64,000 nt of DNA from Persephonella sp964519345 (GCA_964519345.1 CAZFKX010000003.1:29121-93120), one strand, 5' to 3'; numbered from the stretch's first letter, positions 16,823 through 27,022 are shown. The notes: generated from the letters alone by a model not told the origin. Translations and numbers: made by a program.

Positions 16823-18503
16823 TTATTTCACTTCTAATGTAGTATTTTTCTCCTGTTTTTTTGCTTGATGAATATATCTCTTTCTTTTCCTTTGTTTTCA
16901 GTTTAAGGTTAAACTGTTCAAATCCTGATTCTTTGAGTATATCACCTATCTGGTTTTTAAGCTGTTCAATTGATGCTGTTGTTTGATTGTGAAATATTAG
17001 CGTCATATTCAGGAGATTTCTATTAAGCTTAATATTCATATTAAGTCCTTCAAGTTTTATATTCATAATGAAATGTCTATTAAAGTTTGATTCTTCATTT
17101 TCATTAATATTTTCTTCAATAATACTGTACAGATGATTTTCTTTACTTTCGCCGTTGCTGAAGCTTTGTTCTTTTGGACTATTTTTACTGTCTGCAGGTT
17201 CGCTTATATTCACTACATATTCTCTGCTTGAGCTTATTTCATTTTTTTTATTTGATTCAAAATACTTATTGTCTTTGTGATTTATATTTATTTGAATGCT
17301 GTCTTCAATTCTGTCGTAGGTGTCATCTTGTTTTTTAAAAATTTCTGGATTTTTTCTATTCTCTTGGTTTTTTTCATTTTTGAAAGTTGCAGATATATTT
17401 TTTAAATTTTTTTCATTTAATCTATCGGATCTTCTTTCATTTCTTAGTTCTCTCAAATTATCTTTATCTATCTCTAACTTATATTCAGATTTTTTCTTAT
17501 TGATTTTGGCAGGATTTTCAGGAGGCGTAGGATTCAGTTCAGTTTTTGTTTTCTTTAAAAAAGGCTCTTGAAAATCTGTTTTTAAAATTTTTGATTTTTC
17601 ATTTTTTTCAAATATTAGTTCATTTTTTGTCCTTCCTTTTTTTTGGATAAACCTTTCTGAATTTGTTTCTTCTGATTTTGAGAATGGAAAATTTTCTACC
17701 TTTCTTTCTAATTTATCAGTTAAGTAATTTTGTCTCTTTTTTAAAGAAAGATTTTGAGAAAATTCTCTATTCATAGGATAAGCTGGAAAATGCATACTGT
17801 TGTTATCTGTATGTTTTAGGTTATAAATGTTTTTTTTAATAAACTTACCATTGAGGGGCATAATATTTGAGGTTGTAGAGTTGGAATTATACTGTGGGAA
17901 TGCAGGAATCTCTGAAGGTGCGGAAGTCAACGCTTCTTTATTAAAATTTACGAAATTTTTAATATACAATGTTTCTTTATTTTCCAAAGGGTCGCTAACT
18001 TTTATGGAAAGATTGTGCTTTTTCGTATTATTTTGTTTAGATTTATAGATCTGTGTACTTGTCTCAGGTGAATGCTGCAGTCCTTTTTCTGTTTTTCTGT
18101 TATCTTTTATCCTCAGATCGTTGTTTGGATTTACTGTTTGCAGAGGTGTTATTTCCTTAGAATGCTTATTTTTAGAGGACTGAGTTGGAAAATGCTTGAT
18201 TGTTATTTTCTCTTCAGAATGGGGCGTATTTTTGATCTTATATGGATTTAAAGAGGAATGGGATTGGTGGGAAAGTGAAGCTGTACCTTTTGAAGGAAGG
18301 TTATACAATGAAGAATCATATATGTCTGTTAAGTCTGAGAGCGGAGTTCCTTTTTTTTCTTTTATCATTTTTCTGTCATTTTTAATAGTGTTCTCGGTAG
18401 CTTTTAAGAGGACAGATATAAAATCGGCAGAAATCCCCTTTTTTTTCTTTTTATTCTGTCTGATGCCCTGTATATCTAATGCGTTGTTAATAGCTATTTT
18501 CAT
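16809..18503 (-). CDS. fliK: FliK-like hook-length control protein
   Basis: FliK acts as a molecular ruler and triggers the FlhB switch. This 564-residue protein is low-complexity and disordered for about 460 residues (Lys, Asn, Ser, Glu rich). It ends in a compact region with FliK-type C-terminal features ('LEGLNMNIKLNRNLLNMTLI', 'LKNQIGDILKESGFEQFNLK'). The family is very variable, so the assignment rests on length, composition, C-terminal domain and position. It starts 61 bp after fliA, one of the larger gaps in the block. Confidence 0.82.
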   Translation of the reverse strand: MKIAINNALDIQGIRQNKKKKKGISADFISVLLKATENTIKNDRKMIKEKKGTPLSDLTDIYDSSLYNLPSKGTASLSHQSHSSLNPYKIKNTPHSEEKITIKHFPTQSSKNKHSKEITPLQTVNPNNDLRIKDNRKTEKGLQHSPETSTQIYKSKQNNTKKHNLSIKVSDPLENKETLYIKNFVNFNKEALTSAPSEIPAFPQYNSNSTTSNIMPLNGKFIKKNIYNLKHTDNNSMHFPAYPMNREFSQNLSLKKRQNYLTDKLERKVENFPFSKSEETNSERFIQKKGRTKNELIFEKNEKSKILKTDFQEPFLKKTKTELNPTPPENPAKINKKKSEYKLEIDKDNLRELRNERRSDRLNEKNLKNISATFKNEKNQENRKNPEIFKKQDDTYDRIEDSIQININHKDNKYFESNKKNEISSSREYVVNISEPADSKNSPKEQSFSNGESKENHLYSIIEENINENEESNFNRHFIMNIKLEGLNMNIKLNRNLLNMTLIFHNQTTASIEQLKNQIGDILKESGFEQFNLKLKTKEKKEIYSSSKKTGEKYYIRSEINVRV

Positions 18504-18564
18504 ATAATGACTCTTTTTGATTTTTATTTAAATCTAAACTCTTTTCGTAAATTTGCAAAAAATG

Positions 18565-19194
18565 TTAATAACTGAATATGTTTTTTAGCTTTTTTAAAGC
18601 TTCTGATTTTATCTGGGAAACCCTTGAGACTGATATATTTAGCTCATTTGCAACAGTCTTAAAATCAAGTTCCTCAAAATAAAGCATTTGAAGAACTCTC
18701 TTTTCTTTTTCATTTAACAGATTTACAACTTTTACAAGCCTTTCTCTTAAATCATCTTTAATAATCTCTTCCTCAGGGGTCTCTTTTTTTGAAACAAGGG
18801 TGTCTATTAGTTTTAGATTTTCATCTTTTGTTGATAATGCCTTTTCTATACTTACCATTACAGCAGATGTTGAAAGAGGCATTGGTTCGTCTTTACCGGC
18901 CTTTTCTTTTTTTATTCTGTCCCTAACGGTTCTTGGAACAATATCAAGACTTCTAAGATAATCAAGTATCTCTCCTCTGATTTTTATATATGCATATGTT
19001 GAGAATTTTGCTTTATCTCTGTCGTACCTGTCTATAGCTTTCATAAGACCTATAATGCCTGTATTTACAAGGTCGTCAAACTCAATATCTCCCTTAGGCA
19101 GTCTGGAATATATCTTACTTGCCACTTTTTTGACAAGTGAAAGGTTTTCAAGGACTATCTGTTCTTTGTTTTTCTTTTCTATGCTGTCTCCCAT
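18565..19194 (-). CDS. fliA: FliA, flagellar sigma factor (sigma-28)
   Basis: A 209-residue sigma factor with region 2 ('DLVNTGIIGLMKAIDRYD', 'FSTYAYIKIRGEILDYLRS'), region 3 and the region 4 helix-turn-helix ('LDFKTVANELNISVSRVSQI'). This is the FliA/WhiG group, which transcribes late flagellar and chemotaxis genes from TAAAGTTT/GCCGATAA-type promoters. Candidate targets with this pattern are seen at 40951, 43497 and 59889. The anti-sigma factor gene flgM is not in the window. The gene follows flhG by 3 bp. Confidence 0.95.
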   Translation of the reverse strand: MGDSIEKKNKEQIVLENLSLVKKVASKIYSRLPKGDIEFDDLVNTGIIGLMKAIDRYDRDKAKFSTYAYIKIRGEILDYLRSLDIVPRTVRDRIKKEKAGKDEPMPLSTSAVMVSIEKALSTKDENLKLIDTLVSKKETPEEEIIKDDLRERLVKVVNLLNEKEKRVLQMLYFEELDFKTVANELNISVSRVSQIKSEALKKLKNIFSY

Positions 19195-19197
19195 CTA

Positions 19198-20055
19198 TCA
19201 ATCTCTTCTTAAAAGATTTACCACCTTTTCCCAGAATTTTGTTTTTTCAGGGGGTGGTGGTTCACCAAGCTCTGACGAAGCTATAATCTTAAGTTCTTTT
19301 ACAAAATCATCAGATGGATATATCTCAGCGATAAGCTGTTTATTTTTTACACTCTTTTTCATATTTTTAGTGTTCGGCAGAACACCTAATAGAGATAAAT
19401 CTATATCTAAAAATTTTTTTGCTGAACTTTTAAGTTTTTCAAAGGTATCAAAACCCTCATTTCTGTTTTTTGCCATATTTATAACTATCTTAAACTCCGA
19501 GTATCCAAATATTTTTTTGACCGATTTTATGAGGGCATAAGCATCAATAATAGCTGTTGGTTCTGGAGTTGTTATTATATATGTTTTTGAAGAGGCCTTT
19601 ATAAATGAGACAATTTTGTTGTCTATTCCTGCTCCTGTATCTATTACTATATAGTCGTAATTAGACGATATATCATCAAGCGATTGAACAAGTCTTAAAA
19701 CTGAACTTTCTTCAACCTCTTCAAGCATATCTATACCTGAAAATCCCGGGAGTATATCAATTCCCCTCGTTGTAAATATTACTTCTTCTACTGGAATACC
19801 AGAAATTATATCCTTTAGAGTTTTTCTTGTATCAACATTTACGAGGATGTGCACATTTGCCATACCCATATCCGCATCAACTAATAGAACTCTCTTATTG
19901 TAGATATTGGACAGAATATAAGAGAAATTTACAGCAAAATTTGTCTTTCCTACCCCTCCTTTACCACTTGCTACCGTTATAAACTTTGTGTTGGATATAT
20001 CTTCTTTTGTCCCTACAAGTTTAATAAGCTCTTTAGCCTGTTCCCCAACTTCCAT
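19198..20055 (-). CDS. flhG: FlhG (FleN/YlxH), MinD-like flagellar number regulator
   Basis: A MinD/ParA-family ATPase of 285 residues with the deviant Walker A 'ASGKGGVGKTNFAVNFS', 'LLVDADMGMANVHILV' and 'YDYIVIDTGAGI'. FlhG works with FlhF to set number and position of flagella. It directly follows flhF (9-bp gap) and precedes fliA, a typical polar-flagellate arrangement. Confidence 0.94.
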   Translation of the reverse strand: MEVGEQAKELIKLVGTKEDISNTKFITVASGKGGVGKTNFAVNFSYILSNIYNKRVLLVDADMGMANVHILVNVDTRKTLKDIISGIPVEEVIFTTRGIDILPGFSGIDMLEEVEESSVLRLVQSLDDISSNYDYIVIDTGAGIDNKIVSFIKASSKTYIITTPEPTAIIDAYALIKSVKKIFGYSEFKIVINMAKNRNEGFDTFEKLKSSAKKFLDIDLSLLGVLPNTKNMKKSVKNKQLIAEIYPSDDFVKELKIIASSELGEPPPPEKTKFWEKVVNLLRRD

Positions 20056-20064
20056 AATCTACTC

Positions 20065-21186
20065 CTAATCGCCGAGTATGTAAGAAACAACATTTTCAGG
20101 TTTCAGTATTTTTATATCTTCTGGAACCCTCTGACCTGTACTTATGTAGGAAACAGGAATTTTGGTTTCTACCGGCAGATTTAAAAGAAGTCCCGGTTTT
20201 GAGGTTTCATCTATTTTTGTAAATAGGAGACTGTCTATATCAAAAAATGAAGAGTATCTGTTTACAACCTCAAAAGCATCTTCATTTTTAAAATTACAGC
20301 TAACTGTCAGGACTATATGCATATTCTCACTTAAATCACCGAGAATCTCTTTTATCTCTCCAAGTCTCCAGTAATCGTAATGACTTCTTCCTACTGTATC
20401 TATTAGTATAAAATCGTAGTTTTCAAGCTCAGAAACTGTTGATTTCAGTTTTTTTGACTCTGATGCTGAATAGAAAGGAATATTTAGAATGTTTGCATAT
20501 ATTCTTGCCTGTTGGGTTGCGCCTACTTTAAAAGTGTCCGTACTGATAACAGCTACCTTCATTTTCTGATTTATGACAAAATGAGACGCTATTTTGAATA
20601 GGTTTGTCGTTTTACCAACTCCTGTTGGACCTACAAATGTAAGTATCTTTAATCCCTCTCCTCTTTCATCAAATGAACCGGTAAACTTTATATATTTTCT
20701 TATACCTTTTGTAAGTGCCTCCTTAGATGTTAATGTGTTAAGATCCCATTTATTTGTATCTATATCAAGACCGCATCCTTCTTTCACAAGTTTCTTTGCC
20801 ACTTCTGTAAGAACATCCTTATTTAAAAGCTGATTTATTAGCTCTAAAGCTTCGCCTGTAAACTCGCTAAACGTCTCTGATATTATCTGTTGTTCGGTTT
20901 GTCTGTTTTCAACAGCTTGATGTAATCCTGCCTTTGGGATGGTCTGTTTTATCTTTTTGTCTATCAGATCTTCAATTTTTTCGAAGATATCATCAAACTG
21001 GACTACAGGTTCTTCAAGATCTGGCATTTCTACAAACAGCTTGTACTTTTTTTTACTTCCAAATAAAAGCCATTTCCTTTCTTTTATCACCTCATAATGT
21101 AGTATCTTAATATCTTCTCCAAGTTCTTCTTTTGCTTTTTTGATAAGCTCTTCAAGACTGTATCCTTCGTAAATTTTAATCTCCAT
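20065..21186 (-). CDS. flhF: FlhF, SRP-type GTPase controlling flagellar placement
   Basis: FlhF is the third SRP-family GTPase and marks the site of flagellar assembly. It has an N-terminal B domain (MEIKIYEGYSLEEL), a central variable part, an N domain and a G domain with 'FVGPTGVGKTTNLFKIA', 'DTFKVGATQQARIYA', 'DFILIDTVGRS' and 'TKIDE'. I choose the ATG at 21186 (373 residues) over a TTG at 21204, because family members begin at this motif. Ribosome-site support for either is weak, so initiation is probably coupled to flhA, which it overlaps by 11 bp. Confidence 0.93.
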   Translation of the reverse strand: MEIKIYEGYSLEELIKKAKEELGEDIKILHYEVIKERKWLLFGSKKKYKLFVEMPDLEEPVVQFDDIFEKIEDLIDKKIKQTIPKAGLHQAVENRQTEQQIISETFSEFTGEALELINQLLNKDVLTEVAKKLVKEGCGLDIDTNKWDLNTLTSKEALTKGIRKYIKFTGSFDERGEGLKILTFVGPTGVGKTTNLFKIASHFVINQKMKVAVISTDTFKVGATQQARIYANILNIPFYSASESKKLKSTVSELENYDFILIDTVGRSHYDYWRLGEIKEILGDLSENMHIVLTVSCNFKNEDAFEVVNRYSSFFDIDSLLFTKIDETSKPGLLLNLPVETKIPVSYISTGQRVPEDIKILKPENVVSYILGD

Positions 21187-23263
21187 GGACTTCAACCATT
21201 CCAAGAACGTTTAGTTTAATTTTCGGATCAATCTCATTATAAGATAAAACGGCAAAGTTTGGTATGTAGGGTTCTATTATCTTTCTTACAAATCTTCTTA
21301 CTGCAGGGGATGTTAAAAGTATGGGTGTTGCCTGATTTAAAACAAACTGTTCCATATGTTTTGAAAGCTCGCCTATCAGTTTCTGTACGAACGTGGGGTC
21401 AAAGGGTGGAAGACTTCCTTCGTTTTCCTTCACTTTGTTGAGTATGTATCTTTCTGTTGAAGGTCCAAGTGTTACAGCGTAAATTTCTCCATTTTTTGCA
21501 TAAAGTGAAGATATCATTCTTGATAAAGACTGTCTGACAAACTCTGTTAGAATTTCAGGATCGTTTGTTTTTATTATGTTGTCCGAGAGGGTTTCTATTA
21601 TTGTAAGAAGATCTTTTATAGGTATTCCTTCTCTCAGCAGATTCTGTAAAACCCTGTGAAGTATATTAAGTGGAACCTGTTCAGGAACTATATCTTTAAC
21701 AATCGGATATTTATTTGAGAGATTATCAACAAGCTCCTTAGTTTCATTTCTCCCAAGGATATCATGAGCGTATTTTTTTAGAATCTCAGAAAGGTGAGTT
21801 ACTATTACTGTAGGTATATCAACAACTGTATATCCAAGCATCTTTGCTTTATCTTTCTGTTCTTCATCTATCCAGTAAGCATCAAGTCCAAAGGCAGGTT
21901 CTTTAGTTTTTACACCCTCTATTTTTCCTTTTGTTGAACCTGTATCAATAGCAAGAAGTTTTTCAGGTATTATCTCACCTTTGGCAACTTCTATATCCCT
22001 TATAAGAATTCTGTACTCGCCTGGTTTTAATTCAAGGTTGTCTTTTATATGGATAAGGGGAATTATAAGACCAAGTTCTTTAGACAGTTGTTTTCTTAAA
22101 GATCTTATTCTCTTAACAACCTCTCCATCCTGGGATTCATCAACGTAAGGAATAAGTGCATACCCAATCTCAAAAGTTATCGTTTCTGGCTGTGGAATAA
22201 GTTCTTCAGGCTTTTCTTCTTTTTCAGGAGCAGATAAGAGCTCCTTTGCTTTTTCTTCTGCCTCTTTTTTCTCCTTTTCCTTAATTAAACTTGAGATCAT
22301 ATAAGCTGTAAGTCCTAATAGAGTTGATAAAAGCATAAATGGAAGGAACGGCATTCCAGGAACGACACCCATAAGAAATATAAATCCTGACGCCATATAT
22401 AAAGCCTTTGGAAATGTTGTTAGCTGAGTGAAAACCTCCCTCCCAAGATTTTCTTCTGATACGGCTCTTGTTACCATAAGTCCCGCAGCAGTTGATGTTA
22501 TAAGTGATGGGATCTGACTTACAAGACCGTCACCCACTGTTAGTAAAGTAAAATTTATTAGAGCTGTCTGAACATCCATTCCGTGCTGGAGTATTCCTAC
22601 AGCTAAACCGCCTAAAATATTGACTAATGTTATGATAATACCTGCTATAGCATCTCCTCTTATAAATTTACTTGCACCATCCATAGCCCCATAGAAATCA
22701 GATTCTTTTGCAAGCTCTTGTCTTCTCCTCTGTGCTTCCTTTTCGTCTATAAGGCCTGCATTTAGATCTGCATCTATACTCATCTGTTTTCCGGGAAGTG
22801 CGTCAAGTGTAAATCTTGCTGCAACCTCTGATATTCTTTCAGTACCTTTTGTTATAACTATGTAGTTTATAGTTACAAGTATCAGGAATACTATAAAGCC
22901 TACAATATAATTCCCACCTACAACAAACTGTCCGAAAGCCTGTATTACGTTACCAGCTGCATCGGGACCTTCGTGTCCATGTAAAAGAATTCTTCTTGTT
23001 GTGGCAACATTAAGAGATAATCTGAAAAGAGTTGCTATAAGTAGAAGCGATGGAAACGACGATAATTGGAGTGGACTTTTCACATATAGGGTTGACATTA
23101 AGAGCACTATTGAAAATGTTATGCTTCCTGTAAGAAGTATATCAAGAAGAAAAGGGGGTACTGGAAGAACCATGGATGAGAGAATAATTATAATCAGAAT
23201 AACAACGATAGCATCAGAGTACTGGTTTATTTTATTGAAAAAGGCATTTAAGGTTTCACCCAT
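21176..23263 (-). CDS. flhA: FlhA, flagellar export gate protein
   Basis: FlhA is the nonameric ring of the export gate, receiving chaperone-substrate complexes. The 695-residue protein has about eight N-terminal membrane helices and the family signature 'DALPGKQMSIDADLNAG'. A charged linker (about 335-360) leads to the cytoplasmic domain, which ends with 'VLSYNEIDPKIKLNVLGMV'. It follows the flgJ-like gene by 0 bp and overlaps flhF. Confidence 0.97.
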   Translation of the reverse strand: MGETLNAFFNKINQYSDAIVVILIIIILSSMVLPVPPFLLDILLTGSITFSIVLLMSTLYVKSPLQLSSFPSLLLIATLFRLSLNVATTRRILLHGHEGPDAAGNVIQAFGQFVVGGNYIVGFIVFLILVTINYIVITKGTERISEVAARFTLDALPGKQMSIDADLNAGLIDEKEAQRRRQELAKESDFYGAMDGASKFIRGDAIAGIIITLVNILGGLAVGILQHGMDVQTALINFTLLTVGDGLVSQIPSLITSTAAGLMVTRAVSEENLGREVFTQLTTFPKALYMASGFIFLMGVVPGMPFLPFMLLSTLLGLTAYMISSLIKEKEKKEAEEKAKELLSAPEKEEKPEELIPQPETITFEIGYALIPYVDESQDGEVVKRIRSLRKQLSKELGLIIPLIHIKDNLELKPGEYRILIRDIEVAKGEIIPEKLLAIDTGSTKGKIEGVKTKEPAFGLDAYWIDEEQKDKAKMLGYTVVDIPTVIVTHLSEILKKYAHDILGRNETKELVDNLSNKYPIVKDIVPEQVPLNILHRVLQNLLREGIPIKDLLTIIETLSDNIIKTNDPEILTEFVRQSLSRMISSLYAKNGEIYAVTLGPSTERYILNKVKENEGSLPPFDPTFVQKLIGELSKHMEQFVLNQATPILLTSPAVRRFVRKIIEPYIPNFAVLSYNEIDPKIKLNVLGMVEVHGD

Positions 23264-23551
23264 TTAATCCTCAGTGGAGTATTTTTCATAACTTTTTATA
23301 GCCTCAAGTATATATGATTTTATACCAAGCTGATCTGAAGAGGCTATAGCTTCAGATATCTGCATATCAAACATATCAAGATACATTTTTGTGGAGAATG
23401 AGGAAAAAAGACCTTCTGGAATGGTTTTTCTAAACTCCTTAAGAAGCATTCTTACAAATATTGCCTCAAACTCTTTTGCTATTTCTTCTTTGCTTTTTAT
23501 CTGAGATATCTCTTTAATATCCCAGTAAGGTTTGATTTTTATATCTTCCAT
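23264..23551 (-). CDS. flgJ: FlgJ-type rod-binding protein without muramidase domain
   Basis: The 95-residue protein matches only the N-terminal rod-binding domain of FlgJ ('EFEAIFVRMLLKEFRKTIP', 'MYLDMFDMQISEAIASSDQL'). The peptidoglycan hydrolase domain of enterobacterial FlgJ is missing, as in many non-proteobacteria. A separate lytic enzyme elsewhere would be needed for rod passage through the wall. It lies between flgI and flhA. Confidence 0.9.
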   Translation of the reverse strand: MEDIKIKPYWDIKEISQIKSKEEIAKEFEAIFVRMLLKEFRKTIPEGLFSSFSTKMYLDMFDMQISEAIASSDQLGIKSYILEAIKSYEKYSTED

Positions 23552-23560
23552 GTCTAATTC

Positions 23561-24649
23561 CTACATAATTATTATTTTTGCATGGAGTTTTCCAGCATTT
23601 TTTATCGCTTGGATTATAGCTATAAGATCCCTTGGGGATACTCCAAGATCATTTAAAGCCTGAACAAGATCCTTCAGTGATGGATTCTGTATAGAAAATA
23701 TTCTACCTTCTTCTTCAACAACAGTTGTTTCAATCTTTTCAGTCTTTACAGTTTCACCTTCTGACAGTGGAGGTGGCTGTGATACTACAGGTGTTTTTAA
23801 AACAGATACATAAATGTTTCCATGAGAAACGTATATTGGGGTATCTATTTTTATATCTCCGCTCATTATAACAGTTCCGGTTCTCTCATATATAACTACT
23901 GTAGGTTCGTTATCTGTTTCTATCTCAAGATTCATTATCTGTGATGTAAACTCAACAGGATCATTTCCCTCTATAAATCTTACTTTTACTGTGGTTGCAT
24001 CAACAGCTTTTGCTATCTGTTTACCAAAATGATTGTTTATAGCATTCTGTATCTTTGTTGCTTTTGTAAAGTCTGGAACTTTTAAAGTTAGTGTTAAATC
24101 TTTCATGCTTTCAAAGCTAAAAGGTAGATCCCTTTCTATTATTCCTCCGTTCAATACAACGCCTGTTGTTGGAAAGTTCTTTGTTACCCTGCCTCCTTTA
24201 TTAGATTCAGAAAAACCACCTCCAAGTGATACAGGTCCCTGAGCAAATGCATAAATTTTGCCGTCAGGACCTATAAGGGGTGTTCTTATCAAAACGCCGT
24301 TCTCAAGACTTTTTGCATCCCCAAGTGAAGAAACTGTAACGTCAAATCTCATCCCATTTTTTGCAAAAGGAGGCATAGAAGCTGTGACTATTACAGCCGC
24401 AGCATTTTTTGTCCTTACCTGTCTTGGATCTACATAGATTCCCATCTTTTTCAGCATATTAGCTATGCTTATAAGCGTAAATCTACTTGTAGTTCCGTCT
24501 CCTGTTCCTTTAAGGCCTACAACTATACCATAACCTGTTAGATAGTTCTGTCTTACTCCAACAACCTCAACCTCATTTCCAATTTTAACCCTGTTTAATG
24601 CTAAAGCTATATCTATTATGAATAAAAATAGAAACAGTGATCTTAACAT
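23561..24649 (-). CDS. flgI: FlgI, periplasmic P-ring protein
   Basis: FlgI forms the P ring around the rod in the peptidoglycan. The 362-residue protein has an N-terminal signal peptide, then 'QNYLTGYGIVVGLKGTGDGT' and the C-terminal 'LVQALNDLGVSPRDLIAIIQ' motif. Presence of both P- and L-ring proteins shows a two-membrane envelope. AGAGGTG precedes the ATG. Confidence 0.96.
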   Translation of the reverse strand: MLRSLFLFLFIIDIALALNRVKIGNEVEVVGVRQNYLTGYGIVVGLKGTGDGTTSRFTLISIANMLKKMGIYVDPRQVRTKNAAAVIVTASMPPFAKNGMRFDVTVSSLGDAKSLENGVLIRTPLIGPDGKIYAFAQGPVSLGGGFSESNKGGRVTKNFPTTGVVLNGGIIERDLPFSFESMKDLTLTLKVPDFTKATKIQNAINNHFGKQIAKAVDATTVKVRFIEGNDPVEFTSQIMNLEIETDNEPTVVIYERTGTVIMSGDIKIDTPIYVSHGNIYVSVLKTPVVSQPPPLSEGETVKTEKIETTVVEEEGRIFSIQNPSLKDLVQALNDLGVSPRDLIAIIQAIKNAGKLHAKIIIM

Positions 24650-24658
24650 AATTCACCT

Positions 24659-25354
24659 CTAAAAAGGCCAGATTTTTACAAGGAATCTTGATAACCATCC
24701 CGGTCTTTGATTGTCCGCTATAAAACCTTTTCCATTATACTCAACATACATATCAGATATCCTGTCAGACAGAACCGAGTTGTCCTGTTCAATGTATGTT
24801 GGTTTTACGATACCTGATATTTTTAGTATCTGTTCGTCTTCGTTTATTTTGACTACTTTTTTTCCAACTATAAAAAGATTACCATTTGGATAAACCTTAA
24901 TAACTCTTGCTGATATAGTTGCTATAAGTTTCGCTTTCCTGTCTGTTTTTCCTGTTCCTTTAAAACTGTTTTTTGAACCTGCTTTGATTCCTGCGATTGG
25001 TGTTTTGTTTGGTGTCTGTTTTCCCATTATCGTAGGTGATGGGAAATCAAGATCTACACTACTATCTCTACTACCTGAACTGTTTGCAGATCCAGACCCT
25101 GATATGTTTTCTACTACTTTAATTGTTATTATGTCTCCCACCTGATAGGCTTTATCATCTGAGAAAAGATTTCCATACCCTGTATAAAGAGATCCTGCAG
25201 GTGCTTTTATTTCTTCTTCAACAATCTCAGGGGGCTGTGGATTAAAGGGTTTTAATACTTCTTTTTCCTTTTGTGCGCATGAAAATATAAATATTAGTAT
25301 TAACGCTGTTGACCACCTGTATATAAAACTGTATCTTTTCCTATAACTTTGCAT
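24659..25354 (-). CDS. flgH: FlgH, outer-membrane L-ring lipoprotein
   Basis: FlgH forms the L ring in the outer membrane. The 231-residue product has a lipoprotein signal peptide ending 'LIFIFSCAQKEKE', with Cys as the lipidated residue. FlgH domain motifs follow: 'GNLFSDDKAYQVGDIITIKV' and 'LKISGIVKPTYIEQDNSV'. It overlaps the end of flgA by 55 bp; no other in-frame start is available before the signal peptide. Confidence 0.95.
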   Translation of the reverse strand: MQSYRKRYSFIYRWSTALILIFIFSCAQKEKEVLKPFNPQPPEIVEEEIKAPAGSLYTGYGNLFSDDKAYQVGDIITIKVVENISGSGSANSSGSRDSSVDLDFPSPTIMGKQTPNKTPIAGIKAGSKNSFKGTGKTDRKAKLIATISARVIKVYPNGNLFIVGKKVVKINEDEQILKISGIVKPTYIEQDNSVLSDRISDMYVEYNGKGFIADNQRPGWLSRFLVKIWPF

Positions 25355-26259
25355 ATTAACACTTTTCCTGAGGATCTATTTTTAACTTTTATAAAATCTC
25401 CAAGCTTTCCGTTTTCAAGGGCTATACCTTGTATTTCTATCATTATACTATTTCGGCTGTATATGACTTTTACATAATCCTTCCTTTTTACTTTATAGTC
25501 TGGTATTATCATCCTTTCTGTTATGATCTCATTTTCAGAAATGTCTGTTTTTGCCGTTGAACCGACTATACTTCTTTTGTCTGTAAAATGTCTCCTCACA
25601 TTTTTATCAGTTAGTACAAGCTTTATATCCTCTTCATCAATTATCTTACCTCTTGGTATATATCTTTTTGCAGCTATAGCTTTTTTTAGCTTTCTATACT
25701 TTACTGATACCCTTATTTTTTTTATCTCTATCCCATCCTTAAATAATCTATAACTCAAGTATATGTAAGATCCTGTAGTGTTTAGTTCGTTTATCTCTTT
25801 TTCTAACTTTCCTTCTATCTCCATCTTAAAACGCGGGATATTTATACTCATAATTTTTATATTCTTGTATCTATTGCTAATAAAATCTTTTATATCTTTT
25901 TCCACAGATTTCTGGGATATAGTAAAGATTTTCTTTTTTACGATAGTATATCTTGATCCTGTTATTTTGATATGTAAAAGATCTATATAATTTCTTTTTA
26001 ATACGTTTTTTATAAACTCTCTTGTTATCTTTTCAGTGCCACCTTTTATATCTTTTACCTTTATACCTGAGAGAAATTTTTCAAAGTTTGGATTGTTTGA
26101 GGTAATATCTGCTATATCAGATAAATATACACTACTTTTCTCAATCTCAATCTCTTTTTTTAATCTTATCTCAGTTTTACCAAAAGCTGGTATGTTGATT
26201 AATACTATAAGAAGCAGTATGCTAACTTTTAAGCGTTCCAATCGTTCTGAGCATCTCAT
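25300..26259 (-). CDS. flgA: FlgA, P-ring assembly chaperone
   Basis: FlgA assists P-ring assembly in the periplasm. The 319-residue protein has a signal peptide (hydrophobic 'VSILLLIVLINIPAFG'). It also has a C-terminal SAF/FlgA region with 'AAKRYIPRGKIIDEEDI' and 'SENEIITERMIIPDYKVKRK'. It overlaps flgG upstream by 38 bp and flgH downstream by 55 bp. The ATG at 26259 has a weak ribosome site; a TTG shortly downstream could also be used. Confidence 0.9.
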   Translation of the reverse strand: MRCSERLERLKVSILLLIVLINIPAFGKTEIRLKKEIEIEKSSVYLSDIADITSNNPNFEKFLSGIKVKDIKGGTEKITREFIKNVLKRNYIDLLHIKITGSRYTIVKKKIFTISQKSVEKDIKDFISNRYKNIKIMSINIPRFKMEIEGKLEKEINELNTTGSYIYLSYRLFKDGIEIKKIRVSVKYRKLKKAIAAKRYIPRGKIIDEEDIKLVLTDKNVRRHFTDKRSIVGSTAKTDISENEIITERMIIPDYKVKRKDYVKVIYSRNSIMIEIQGIALENGKLGDFIKVKNRSSGKVLICKVIGKDTVLYTGGQQR

Positions 26260-27022
26260 CAGCTGTTATTATGCCTTTTGAGTTAATCTCGTAAGCTCTC
26301 TGTGCAACTATTAGGTTAACCATTTCTTCAACTATATTTACGTTTGAAGCTTCTAAAAATCCCTGTGCAAGTTTTCCAAATCCATCTGTATTTGGATCAC
26401 CTTCAATAGGTTCACCAGACGCCTCAGTATATTTAAAAAGGTTTTCTCCTATCGCTTTAAGTCCAGCGGGATTTATAAATTTATAAAGCTTAATATCTGT
26501 TAGTTCTTCTGTAGTTTGCTGTCCCCCCTCGTTTCTAACAACGTAAACTTTGCCGTTTGGACTTATAGATATGCTTATAAGGGTTTCTGGTGCTGAGATC
26601 TGTATGTTGGGAGATAGTCTGTATCCGTTTGGTGTAACTATATAACCTTCATTGTCAATCTGGAAGTTTCCGGCTCTTGTATAAGCTTCACCTCCTCCTG
26701 GAAGCTCTATTTTGAAAAAGCCGTCTCCTTGAATTGCAAGGTCAAGAGGTTTATCTGTTTTTATCAGACTTCCCTGGGTGAAAATCTTACTTACGTCTGA
26801 CAGCTTAACTCCAAGACCTATCTGTATTCCAGAAGGAACTCTTGTCTCATTTGAACTCATCACACCTGGATCTTTTATGTCCTGATAAATAAGATCCTCA
26901 AAATTGGCTCTACTTCTTTTAAATCCAACTGTGTTAACATTTGCTATATTGTTTGATATAACATCAAGGTTTGTCTGTTGGGCACCCATACCTGAAGCTG
27001 AAGTCCATAAAGCTCTTATCAT
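26222..27022 (-). CDS. flgG: FlgG, distal rod protein
   Basis: The 266-residue protein has the distal rod pattern 'ALWTSASGMGAQQTNLDVIS' and 'NNIANVNTVGFKRSRANFED'. The C-terminal motif is 'VNLIVAQRAYEINSKGI'. Its length (about 260) is exactly that of FlgG. It follows the flgF-like gene by 15 bp and precedes flgA, a conserved order. Confidence 0.96.
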   Translation of the reverse strand: MIRALWTSASGMGAQQTNLDVISNNIANVNTVGFKRSRANFEDLIYQDIKDPGVMSSNETRVPSGIQIGLGVKLSDVSKIFTQGSLIKTDKPLDLAIQGDGFFKIELPGGGEAYTRAGNFQIDNEGYIVTPNGYRLSPNIQISAPETLISISISPNGKVYVVRNEGGQQTTEELTDIKLYKFINPAGLKAIGENLFKYTEASGEPIEGDPNTDGFGKLAQGFLEASNVNIVEEMVNLIVAQRAYEINSKGIITADEMLRTIGTLKS